Source: Flavobacteriaceae bacterium UBA4022
Lineage (GTDB): Bacteria; Bacteroidota; Bacteroidia; Flavobacteriales; Flavobacteriaceae
Reading direction: 5' to 3'
NCBI GenBank assembly: GCA_002384055.1
Contig: DGAU01000019.1
Location: 4,329 to 33,815, forward strand
DNA length: 29,487 nucleotides
The notes beneath the pieces are model-generated. The model had not been told where the DNA came from and did no database searches. It saw only the letters and a program-made list of their open reading frames with translations. Made by a program: the position numbers and the translations under genes. Positions 16,428 through 25,877 of the stretch are shown here, piece by piece. Within the stretch, counting starts at the first letter, position 1; every line of letters starts with the position of its first letter.

Positions 16428-16451
16428 CATTCTATAGCGACTAGCGCATTT

Positions 16452-17168
<717 letters not shown>

Positions 17169-17227
17169 AATTGTGTTTTAATAGTGTTGCTAAAATAGCT
17201 AAAAAAGTGGTGTTTAAAAAAGTAAAA

Positions 17228-17623
17228 TCAATTTTTACTTTCCATTTGCCGTTGCCGCCAAGAGTATATCAAAAGTCCTGCCAAAAGGCCAATGAGATTC
17301 GCCAATACATCAGCCAAATCACCCGTGCGGTTTAGAACAAAAGTCTCTTGTATATATTCAATCGCGATGCCATAGGCCGTCAAGGATACTATTAGGAGCA
17401 TAGCCCTACGTCCTGTTTGCGCAGGTAATTGAAAGGCCCTTGCCCATAGTACAAAAATAAGCGCATACACAATGATATGTGCCCCCTTGTCTGATAAGGG
17501 CAGATCGATTTCAGGCAAACCAGATGCAGGAGTTAACATCAGCCAGGTCAACACAAGATGCCCAGCCGATGCGGCCCATACATTCAATCTAAGCCCCAAT
17601 AAGTGCCTTGTATTGTTCCTCAT
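17228..17623 (-). CDS. VanZ-family membrane protein
   Basis: Small inner-membrane protein of 131 residues with four hydrophobic segments (about 13-33, 45-63, 72-92 and 104-123). It has the family pattern DLPLSDKGAHIIVYALIFVLWA after helix 1 and an acidic GIAIEYIQETFVLNRTGDLADVLANLIGLLAG segment before and into helix 4, with the conserved E-x-x-Q and D-x-x-D-x-x-x-N residues. VanZ-like proteins are poorly understood; the resistance link of the founding member does not apply here. It overlaps the end of gcvH by 35 bases. A TTG codon just after the gcvH stop would remove the overlap, but ATG at 17623 is the conventional choice. Confidence 0.85.
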   Translation of the reverse strand: MRNNTRHLLGLRLNVWAASAGHLVLTWLMLTPASGLPEIDLPLSDKGAHIIVYALIFVLWARAFQLPAQTGRRAMLLIVSLTAYGIAIEYIQETFVLNRTGDLADVLANLIGLLAGLLIYSWRQRQMESKN

Positions 17624-17969
17624 TCATCAAGTCATCCCATTGACTGGAATCTGAAATTTTTATCCGAATCATCCAACCTTCACCGTAAGGATCCGAGTTA
17701 ACCTTTTCAGGTTCTGACTCGAGGGCCTCATTAAATTCAATTATTTCACCCGATAGAGGTAAAAGCAAGTCAGAAACGGTTTTTACCGCTTCGACAGTGC
17801 CAAAAACTTCCTCCTGGTCAAGGGTTTCATCGAGTGTTTCCACTTCTACATAAACAATATCACCTAGCTCACTTTGAGCAAAATCTGTGATGCCCACTGT
17901 GGCCACATCACCATCCAATTGAACCCACTCGTGGTCTTTGGTATACTTCAAATTTGAAGGAACATTCAT
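17589..17969 (-). CDS. gcvH: Glycine cleavage system H protein
   Basis: Lipoyl carrier of the glycine cleavage system, shuttling the aminomethyl group between P and T proteins and the reduced lipoyl arm to the L protein. The 126 residues match the usual length of about 125-130. The lipoylation site is K63 in FGTVEAVKTVSDLLLP, and the family start KYTKDHEWVQ is present, as is GWMIRIKISD near the C-terminus. The genes for P, T and L are not here. It starts 18 bases after the sprA stop; the gcvH-sprA linkage is a stable flavobacterial arrangement rather than a metabolic operon. Full-length and intact. Confidence 0.97.
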   Translation of the reverse strand: MNVPSNLKYTKDHEWVQLDGDVATVGITDFAQSELGDIVYVEVETLDETLDQEEVFGTVEAVKTVSDLLLPLSGEIIEFNEALESEPEKVNSDPYGEGWMIRIKISDSSQWDDLMNEEQYKALIGA

Positions 17970-17987
17970 AGCCGTTTGTTATTTAAA

Positions 17988-20900
17988 TTAATTTCCAAAA
18001 TTATAGCGTAAGGTAAATCCGCTCCTGATTGTTGTTTGCGGAAATGCGGTTGATATGGCATACTCCGAGAAGGTATGATCATAAAAGAACAATGCCGTTA
18101 AGTTCTTGCTCAAGGCATAATCACTCGAAAACTGCAGTCCATATATGGTCTGACCTGCCGTGGTTTGATTATTGTCTACATCCAAGTACCGAATGACTGT
18201 TTTGTTGTCGCGGATTGATAAGTCGATCTTAAAGTTAAGGTCGCTTTTCATGACGGTCTTCTTGCCACCAAAGTTAGTGCCAATTCGTAAGTCTTTGATC
18301 CGATAGCCCAGACCCAAAATAAGTTCATCACCCTTAATTTCAGTCAATAAGTTATTGGCAAAGCTCAGTGACAAAGCCCGGTCCTTTCTTACCTCGGCCA
18401 ATATCTTTATCGAATTCTGCATTTCGAAGTCAATCTTGACCAGCGGCGAAAATTGCTCGGTAAGGTTAACATTGTTCAGCAGGATTTCACTTTTAAAGTT
18501 TCCTGACTGATCCTGCTCAGTAGGGTTATTCCGGTTGTAATCCAAATTGGTCTGGAACTGATTGACCGTATAAGCCGCGCGATAACCATGCTGGATAGAA
18601 AAACGCTTAAATCGTTTTTTAAACCAGGGCATACGCATGAAACCAGTATATTTTAGATCCCAGTTAGGAAGCGGCACATCACGGAATATTCCCGAGCGCT
18701 CAGTACTGGCGTCGTTGCCTTGATAAGCCGCCAAAAATGAAGGCAGCAGTACGCGCTGACTATTCTTGCCAAACCCAATCGGATAACCTTCTTCATCCAC
18801 TTCATAAGCTGCACTGCCATAGAAATTTTGTGCTAATCGATCAGCAATGGTGCGTCGATTGGTGCGGAAGGCATCAAAGGCGTCAGAACCGAATTCATCA
18901 CTTTGGCTAAACGCCGTTTTGATCAAAAGTGTTGAGATATTAAAGTTTCCAAACGTATTTGGGGTCAATGATTGATAGCGGCCCTCTTCAACAATAAAGT
19001 TTTCTGCAAAATTCTCTGAATATTGCCTCGAGGCATTAAAATCAATTTTTAAATCAGAGAGTAATTCCATATTCATTTGAACATCCAATTGACGGCTTTC
19101 AACTTCGGTATACTGCTGATTAAATTCAGGATAAAGCGTAAGCCAACCCTTTCTTGCAGCCATGTCTCTGACTTCGGCTTGTGAACCGAAGATGAACCCC
19201 GTTGAGGGTTTAAGTGATCCGCCGAAGCTAATGCCCGGCAAATAACCTGGTAAGAAAATTCCATTATTTTCCTGATAATTGACTTGAATCTTTCTGATCG
19301 ATGTGGCCAAACCAATAATAGCGTTCATCACATTTTGTCCGCCCGATAGATTTCCAGTACTGGTGGTATTGGCATTACTTTCTTGACTCATGTTCCTTAT
19401 TTTGTCACGCTTGCTTTCGGGTTCGCCACTGCCTTTTTCCGCACCGCCCATAATCGAACCACCACGCTCCTGTTCCTCTTCTGGTGAGCCTGTGCCTCGC
19501 AATTTGCGTAGCCCCACATAACGGTATAAGCTGGTCATGTCAAAACTTGAATTGATACGGTGTGTGCTGGCATTTTGTACCGAATTCCCTAAATCATAAA
19601 ATACCGACGGACCGTTGTCTGAAGGGATTTCTACATTACTGAACAAATCACTACCGTCCTGCCATTGGTAATCACCTTGATAAGAATACGTCGCGCGGAT
19701 CCACTTTAAAAATGGAAATTTGGCCGTAGGCAAATCATAATTCATCTGCAGAGATTGGACGTGTTGGTTGGGGTCGCCAATGTCAAAAAAGCCATCCCAT
19801 AGGCCAATACTGTTGTCGACGACACCTTGATCAATATAGTTATTGACGATACGGTTATTTGCCGCGTTGAAATTGAAGCGCAGGGAATTTGTCAGATTAT
19901 AATTGAGGGTATATTGCCAATCGAACATGAAATTTCTCTGGTAGAGTGTCGGTAGACCAATTTGGTCGGGCAACAAATTCAATTCTCTAAATTTCTGCTG
20001 ATTGAATTGACGCGTGATGTTGCTACTCACGCTGATATTACTCGGCAATGGATTAAAATTCAAATCCTTAAGAAATTGCCAATATTTACCCATAAATAGA
20101 CTGTCGTTCTTCTTGAAGGGCTCTATTGGCTTGCTGTTGAAGCTAAAGTCATAAGTCCCTCCCAAACGCACATTTTGGTCCAATGCGGCCTCGACCTCGA
20201 AATCATGATGGTCCTCTTCGTTGTATGTATAAGAAAAGGTAAAGTTTTCAATGTCATAAGGCATTGGCTTACTTTCCTGGGCTTTATTCTTGCGGACTCC
20301 AATAAAGTTAATGCTCTGACGCTTGGTGTAATTGATGGCTTGGTTTTCTATGACCCCTCTTTGCGTGGCATCAGTTGCACCGTCAAGGCGCTCTTGCAAC
20401 TCAATATCATCATACTCAGGGTCATACTTAGGGGTGATGAGCTCTTCACCTACACCATAATTAAAGGGTAATTGTACGCCCCAATCCTTGGGTAATAGCT
20501 GACCCAAATTTACATTAGTCACGATGTCGTATTGCTCCAAGTCTTCGAGACTTCTTTGATTCGGTCCTTGTTCAATTGAACCAAAACCAATGGTACTGGT
20601 TCGACCCGTAGCACTGATATTGGCAAAATCCGCAATATTTGCATCCATATTGGCTACAGCCGCCCAGCCACCTTTGTTCTCGAGCTCGCTCATGCGGAGT
20701 TCGTTAAACCAGACTTCACCGCAGACGTCGGTATTGTTTTTATTGCGCAAACCAACCATGATGACCCGAACATTCCCGAAGCTTGGGTTTCCTTTAATTC
20801 CGATACGCAACGGATTGGAATCCACAGAAACACTCGGATCGAGCTCCTCTTGTGAGAAATACGTCACCTGTGTTGGATCTATATTGGACTCAGACAGGAC

Positions 20901-23900
20901 GCGTGTCTTTAATTTTTGCAAAAGCGCCAGGGGCAAATTCAGCCGGTTCTCCATCGGCCAAACCAACGAAGCATCTGAATCAGTTGGGTTCTCTAAATCA
21001 GGTGAAACATTTAGAGGCAACTCTATTTCATAAAAACTCGTGTTTAAATCATTTCCTAGGCGAATGAATGCCGCTATATCGCCATCGGCCAACAATGTCG
21101 CCGGAGCGGGTAATGCCTCAGCATGTATGAACATTTCTAAGTTCTTGTACTGTCGCATGTCGACATTAAAGTTCTTGTAAACTGCCCTTGCATCATCGGG
21201 AGCCAAATCACAAACGCGCAAGGCCAATGACTGCTCATCCTGGCGTATGATATTATTATTGTTGTTCAATTGCTCGCGATAAACCCCTGGAGGAATCACA
21301 TAATTACTGTTTTGTATGATCCCAACGGCCTCATTTTCGAAGGTTGTATCGTCCATGTCGTTCGGGCTTCCATCCCCGTCTAAAGACTCTGTATAACGGC
21401 GGTAATCTCCACGGAAAAGTTCCATCGTCCCAAAACGCAATACAGTCTCTTGAGAAAATTCGGAGAGATACATCCGCATGAACCGAATCGATCGGAAATC
21501 TGAAATACCATTAACGGCCTCTGTGTATTCACTGAGTGGAATGCGGAATTGAATCCAGCGTACCGGTAATTCTTGATTGGATTGCGTAGTGACATTGATT
21601 TCACGAATATCAGATACATAAGGCGTTTCAAGGGTCATCCCTGGGCGAATGTCCAATTCGTAAGCAAAATAACTGTCGACCGTATTCATGGTATTGTCTC
21701 GGTTGATGTCTTCAACATCCGGCTGTGCGGTCGAACCTCGATTAGTGTTGCTCAGGGTTTCAGGAGAATTTCCTTGAGTCCCATTATACTGGTCATAACG
21801 ATCCAAAAGTGATCCTTCGGCCTGCAGAAAGTAGGTGTAATTATCCCGCGCTGGATCTTCTTGACCTGCAAAGTTTGTATATCTGGCCGCCTCACCGGCA
21901 TCATTGAGTCCATCGAGTCCTACATCCTGATTAATTCGGTCGTTTCCGGCACTACTAAAGGTATACACCAGCGATTGATTGCTCGGCACGACACCCCAAT
22001 TGGTTTCAATGGTGTTGAGGGTTGATCCGTCTTCGGGTAAACCATTTTCATATTGCTTGCGCCCGTCTTTAAGGACGTCTTCAGAAATATTCCCTAAGTT
22101 AAAGGTCACTTTCCCTCCTTGGTTGCTGGCATATTCTTCGTAGATAAAAGGATCCATTAACCAAAACTGAATATACTCCACATTCGAGCGTTCGAAATCT
22201 GTTGTGGTTAATTGGCGTGAAATACCCCCGAATCTTGCTTCTGGATTAGCCAGGCTGTTGTCTGTCGCCGCTGGATTAAAGTTATAAGGCCCACGCTCAG
22301 AAGGCTTGTAATTTAAATCCAAGGAGAACAAGGCTTGGGTCTGTCCTTGAACAATATCCTGATCAGGGAAGATCTCGTTCCGGAATAAACGCCGTGTGAA
22401 TGGTGATGAAAGATCCTGTTCGCCAATTCCCTCAGGACGTTGTGAGCTATAAAAAATGGGGTCAATCGTATACCAATTGAGCTTAGCACGATTGTAGTTG
22501 GAGGATAAGTTGTCGTTTTCTAGTTCACCACCCAGGCCAATGGGCACGCTAGATAGAGACCAGGTCAATGGCGCAGAAATATCAATAGCCGTTTGTGCGG
22601 CTTCGAAGTCGTCGATATAGGCTGTGGCTTTACCTCCAAAGTCTGAAACCTTAGGTGCTCCAGGCAAAAGATACGCAAACTCACCACGAAGAGATACTTG
22701 TGACGGGACGTCCGTGTCTACGTTCGGCAACTTATTGACCATGCGTGTCAAAAATGGTACTTCGGTAGAATAATTGACATTGACTCCGAACATGGTGTTA
22801 TTGATCGGCTCATTCTGAAAGGCCGCCTTCTGGGTCATGGGGCGCTCATTCAAATTCAAGAAGGTTCCCCCTAGTTGGAATTCGTCACTAAATTTATGTT
22901 GGATATCCAGGCCTGTAAAGCGTTTGTTTTGCTGGCCAAATAGTGAATTATTCTCAACACTAATATTGATTGGTGTGTTGGAGTTTTGCAAGGAAGGATC
23001 CAAAATCTGGACGCGCCCCAGCTGATAGTTTACCGTATAATCAACCCCTTCCACCAATGTGCGCCCACCTGCAGTAACGGTAACAGACCCTTGCGGAATA
23101 TTAAAGGCCCCAATCGGAATACCATCAGATCCGGTTGATTTGTAGGTCCCTTTGAGTTGGAACTTATTTTTCTGGCTTTCTTGTTGCTCTGCTTGCGTTT
23201 TGGTACTGCGGTATAGGGTTCTAAAAACGTACTTCTTCTGGTTAGCGTTGTAGGTCTCTGGGATGTCGTAATATTCTTGACTGTCATTGGCGAGCTTGTC
23301 AAAGAGATAGTCCCCAAATGGTTCTACACTGGTGAAGATGATGCTCCCATTTTGAGTGTCCACAGTAAGTCCTGGATAGAAGTCAAAAAAGCCGTCTCCA
23401 CCTTGCTGGGGATCATTATTGAAATTGAGTCGGTCTAGATTAAATACCCGCAATAAGGTCGCATCGTTGAGATCGACTGCATTGACGTCAGAAATATCCG
23501 GCTCAGGAAAAGTGCTGCCCTCTACTGGCTTGATGTAATTAAGCGGCGAGGGGTCTAGGTATAGAATGTTCATTCTAAAATCTTCCCGCTCCAACTGGTA
23601 GGCCCCAATCGGATAGATGTTTTTCATCATCAAATCCCATACGGGTTCGTTCACATTGGTGATATTACTTTTAAGAAGCTTAACGACTAAGTTTTGTGGA
23701 ATAGCTTGAGTGGGGTTGTTCGGCTCTTCAGGTCCCACAACAACGCCACCTCCTTCTTGTCCGGTGGCTTCGATACCATCGGTTGAAAACTCTCCAACTT
23801 GATAGACCTTACCATTGACCGTAAATTGAAAGGCGACGGCCAACACTTCGTCATTATTCAGACGTTGATTTAACGATATGTATCCCAGTTGGTTATTTAG

Positions 23901-25202
23901 TTTGAATTCGTTAGGCTGCAGCTTTCTTGCGTTTTCAAGACTCACATAATCTATTCCGTCATTGACCGGCACCCCGCCAAAACCATTGGAGGCCGTCGCC
24001 ACATCACGAATCGAAGCATTCAATACGCTCTGTTCCGCAGGGTTATTGATCCCGAATGGGTTAAAATCGTTATTACCATTGTCTGGGAATGCGTTTCTCG
24101 GAACGTTCAAGAATCCGCCAGGCACCGTATTGAGCCCGATATTGTCCACATTAGCCTCTCCAATATCTTGCAAAGCGATGATATTTCTGACATCGTTCGT
24201 TGTGGTGTTTCTGTTCGTAATCCAAACTTCCGAACGGGTAATCTGAACGTTTGAGTTGATAAACGGATAGTTTTTTAACACCCGATCATAATTGTCTCTA
24301 AAATAATGCCCCAGGAAAAAGTGACGGTTTTCGTCATAATCCAAAGCAAATAATTCAAACTCGGTGACGGTCGCCCCTCCTTCTGCAACTACCGATCGGG
24401 TTTCTGAGCGCTGCTCAGAGAACACACCTGTAATAGAGGTTTTACCAAACTGCAATTGAGTTTTGACCCCAAAAAGACTCTGTGCGCCCTGAATCAAACT
24501 ACTGTTCAATGGCATGCTAACATTACCCACTTCAATTTTCTGGATGATGTCGTCTTCGGTCGGGGTATATTCTAACTTGATGGCATTTTGGAAGTCGAAG
24601 GTCGACTGGGTGTCGTAATTGGCCGCAATCTGGAGACGCTCCCCAATCTTACCCAACAGGCTCAGACTAATACGCTGATCAAAATCAAAAGACAGATTGC
24701 TCCGGTTGCGGGGCGAAAATTGTGGATTATCTTGTTTTGTATAAAGCAATCCCATATCCATCTCAACGGATCCCTGAGGAATTATCTCTATAGTGTTGCC
24801 TCCAAAAACAGACTCAAAGAAATTAGAGTTGACATAAAAAGTCGGCAACAGATTACGTTGGGCTTCTTCTGAACCTTCTTTACGGCCGTCGGCGGCATCA
24901 ATTTTTTCATGGAAATACGCTTTAATCTCCTCGTTCAAAACGCGTTCTTGATATTCCTGTGGGGTTAAAACTACTGGATAGGACAAGTTGAAATCCCCTA
25001 AAATTCGGCTTAAAATATAGCGATCGGTAATCGGATCGTAGGAATACATATTTTCGATACTTGATGGGTCAGGTAAATCCATCCGCCCCATGACGGATCC
25101 TGTCGCCGTAGAATCCTGCCCAAAACTTAGTTGAGTACAGAGCACCACAGCCATAAATATTGCCGTGCGTAATAAAAAACAGGAAGGTGTTTTAATACTC
25201 AA
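17988..25202 (-). CDS. sprA: SprA, type IX secretion outer-membrane translocon
   Basis: SprA (Sov in Porphyromonas) is the giant beta-barrel pore through which type IX substrates, including gliding adhesins, cross the outer membrane. At 2404 residues it matches the family. A signal peptide occupies about 1-29 (ending LSFGQ). Conserved N-terminal SprA phrases include NLSFDFDQRISLSLLGKIGE followed by NYDTQSTFDFQNAIKLEYT, and SLIQGAQSLFGVKTQLQFGK. Long barrel strands fill the rest, ending RSGFTLRYNFGN. The start codon is TTG, 2 bases after the ruvA stop; an in-frame TAA lies just upstream, and the next ATG (25154) would leave a signal peptide with no basic start. The reading frame is unbroken. 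Probably transcribed from the ruvA promoter. Confidence 0.97.
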   Translation of the reverse strand: MSIKTPSCFLLRTAIFMAVVLCTQLSFGQDSTATGSVMGRMDLPDPSSIENMYSYDPITDRYILSRILGDFNLSYPVVLTPQEYQERVLNEEIKAYFHEKIDAADGRKEGSEEAQRNLLPTFYVNSNFFESVFGGNTIEIIPQGSVEMDMGLLYTKQDNPQFSPRNRSNLSFDFDQRISLSLLGKIGERLQIAANYDTQSTFDFQNAIKLEYTPTEDDIIQKIEVGNVSMPLNSSLIQGAQSLFGVKTQLQFGKTSITGVFSEQRSETRSVVAEGGATVTEFELFALDYDENRHFFLGHYFRDNYDRVLKNYPFINSNVQITRSEVWITNRNTTTNDVRNIIALQDIGEANVDNIGLNTVPGGFLNVPRNAFPDNGNNDFNPFGINNPAEQSVLNASIRDVATASNGFGGVPVNDGIDYVSLENARKLQPNEFKLNNQLGYISLNQRLNNDEVLAVAFQFTVNGKVYQVGEFSTDGIEATGQEGGGVVVGPEEPNNPTQAIPQNLVVKLLKSNITNVNEPVWDLMMKNIYPIGAYQLEREDFRMNILYLDPSPLNYIKPVEGSTFPEPDISDVNAVDLNDATLLRVFNLDRLNFNNDPQQGGDGFFDFYPGLTVDTQNGSIIFTSVEPFGDYLFDKLANDSQEYYDIPETYNANQKKYVFRTLYRSTKTQAEQQESQKNKFQLKGTYKSTGSDGIPIGAFNIPQGSVTVTAGGRTLVEGVDYTVNYQLGRVQILDPSLQNSNTPINISVENNSLFGQQNKRFTGLDIQHKFSDEFQLGGTFLNLNERPMTQKAAFQNEPINNTMFGVNVNYSTEVPFLTRMVNKLPNVDTDVPSQVSLRGEFAYLLPGAPKVSDFGGKATAYIDDFEAAQTAIDISAPLTWSLSSVPIGLGGELENDNLSSNYNRAKLNWYTIDPIFYSSQRPEGIGEQDLSSPFTRRLFRNEIFPDQDIVQGQTQALFSLDLNYKPSERGPYNFNPAATDNSLANPEARFGGISRQLTTTDFERSNVEYIQFWLMDPFIYEEYASNQGGKVTFNLGNISEDVLKDGRKQYENGLPEDGSTLNTIETNWGVVPSNQSLVYTFSSAGNDRINQDVGLDGLNDAGEAARYTNFAGQEDPARDNYTYFLQAEGSLLDRYDQYNGTQGNSPETLSNTNRGSTAQPDVEDINRDNTMNTVDSYFAYELDIRPGMTLETPYVSDIREINVTTQSNQELPVRWIQFRIPLSEYTEAVNGISDFRSIRFMRMYLSEFSQETVLRFGTMELFRGDYRRYTESLDGDGSPNDMDDTTFENEAVGIIQNSNYVIPPGVYREQLNNNNNIIRQDEQSLALRVCDLAPDDARAVYKNFNVDMRQYKNLEMFIHAEALPAPATLLADGDIAAFIRLGNDLNTSFYEIELPLNVSPDLENPTDSDASLVWPMENRLNLPLALLQKLKTRVLSESNIDPTQVTYFSQEELDPSVSVDSNPLRIGIKGNPSFGNVRVIMVGLRNKNNTDVCGEVWFNELRMSELENKGGWAAVANMDANIADFANISATGRTSTIGFGSIEQGPNQRSLEDLEQYDIVTNVNLGQLLPKDWGVQLPFNYGVGEELITPKYDPEYDDIELQERLDGATDATQRGVIENQAINYTKRQSINFIGVRKNKAQESKPMPYDIENFTFSYTYNEEDHHDFEVEAALDQNVRLGGTYDFSFNSKPIEPFKKNDSLFMGKYWQFLKDLNFNPLPSNISVSSNITRQFNQQKFRELNLLPDQIGLPTLYQRNFMFDWQYTLNYNLTNSLRFNFNAANNRIVNNYIDQGVVDNSIGLWDGFFDIGDPNQHVQSLQMNYDLPTAKFPFLKWIRATYSYQGDYQWQDGSDLFSNVEIPSDNGPSVFYDLGNSVQNASTHRINSSFDMTSLYRYVGLRKLRGTGSPEEEQERGGSIMGGAEKGSGEPESKRDKIRNMSQESNANTTSTGNLSGGQNVMNAIIGLATSIRKIQVNYQENNGIFLPGYLPGISFGGSLKPSTGFIFGSQAEVRDMAARKGWLTLYPEFNQQYTEVESRQLDVQMNMELLSDLKIDFNASRQYSENFAENFIVEEGRYQSLTPNTFGNFNISTLLIKTAFSQSDEFGSDAFDAFRTNRRTIADRLAQNFYGSAAYEVDEEGYPIGFGKNSQRVLLPSFLAAYQGNDASTERSGIFRDVPLPNWDLKYTGFMRMPWFKKRFKRFSIQHGYRAAYTVNQFQTNLDYNRNNPTEQDQSGNFKSEILLNNVNLTEQFSPLVKIDFEMQNSIKILAEVRKDRALSLSFANNLLTEIKGDELILGLGYRIKDLRIGTNFGGKKTVMKSDLNFKIDLSIRDNKTVIRYLDVDNNQTTAGQTIYGLQFSSDYALSKNLTALFFYDHTFSEYAISTAFPQTTIRSGFTLRYNFGN

Positions 25203-25204
25203 TG

Positions 25205-25786
25205 CTATAAATGTTTAAAGGCCTTTTTAATGATCTCCTCAACCGAGGCCAGGGGCTCATCTTTTAGGGCCGCATCACAGGCTTTTTCTGCTATTTTTCT
25301 GGCAAAACCTAAAGTCTCCAAAGCTGATAACGCTTCATTTCTGTTGGTATTGCTCGACCCCACTGAATGGGTGTCCGTTCCATATAATTTAATGATCTTG
25401 TCCTTTAAATCCAAGATAACCCGTTGTGCTGTTTTGGCGCCAATTCCCTTGACCCCTTGAATGGTAGCGATGTCTTCACTCACCACAGCATCGCGCACCT
25501 GGTCTGGCGTCAGAGACGACAACATCGTCCGAGCCGTACTCGCCCCAACACCCGAAACAGACAATAACAAATTAAACACCGCGCGCTCTTGCTTTGTTGA
25601 AAAACCATAAAGTATGTGTGCATCTTCACGCACGAGCATTTGGGTAAATAGCGTGACGTTTTCTGTTTGGGGAAGCTGAGAATAGGTGTATAAGGAAATG
25701 TTCAAAAAATAGCCCACACCGTGGCAATCGATAATGACATCAGTTGGATTTTTTTCTACTAATCGTCCCTGTATTTGAGCAATCAT
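25205..25786 (-). CDS. ruvA: Holliday junction branch-migration protein RuvA
   Basis: Tetrameric junction-binding subunit of RuvAB. The 193 residues carry an OB-fold domain (about 1-62, MIAQIQGRLVEKNPTDVIID), two helix-hairpin-helix motifs (SGVGASTA at about 78-85 and KGIGAKTAQRVILDLKDK at about 113-130), and the flexible C-terminal domain that contacts RuvB (about 148-193). Full length. Its partner ruvB is near the right edge of the window, separated by queG and the malic enzyme gene. It is first in the sprA transcript, with a perfect -7 element 22 bases upstream. Confidence 0.97.
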   Translation of the reverse strand: MIAQIQGRLVEKNPTDVIIDCHGVGYFLNISLYTYSQLPQTENVTLFTQMLVREDAHILYGFSTKQERAVFNLLLSVSGVGASTARTMLSSLTPDQVRDAVVSEDIATIQGVKGIGAKTAQRVILDLKDKIIKLYGTDTHSVGSSNTNRNEALSALETLGFARKIAEKACDAALKDEPLASVEEIIKKAFKHL

Positions 25787-25808
25787 TTCTCAGTGGAGGT
25801 TAAGGAAC

Positions 25809-25816
25809 CAAATATA
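25809..25816 (-). promoter_or_regulatory. Probable promoter of the ruvA-sprA-gcvH-vanZ-tonB operon
   Basis: Sense-strand TATATTTG, perfect to the Bacteroidota -7 consensus, 22 bases before the ruvA ATG. No clear TTG at -33. It lies directly downstream of the malic enzyme terminator candidate, as expected for a new transcription unit. Confidence 0.5.
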
Positions 25817-25852
25817 GCATAAATATTTGCATTCATAAGACTAGACTGGGGG

Positions 25853-25877
25853 AAAAAACCGCGCCTAAACCTTAGGC
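25853..25877 (-). terminator. Probable terminator overlapping the malic enzyme stop
   Basis: Sense-strand GCCTAA-GGT-TTAGGC forms a perfect 6-bp stem that includes the TAG stop codon, followed after GCGG by T6. The short stem and the 4-base offset of the T-run make it weaker than the tonB terminator. Confidence 0.45.

Noticed and set aside
16350..16430. Longer remB start at 16430
   Set aside because: Those codons are the tonB terminator hairpin and its T-run; the signal peptide begins only at the ATG at 16349.
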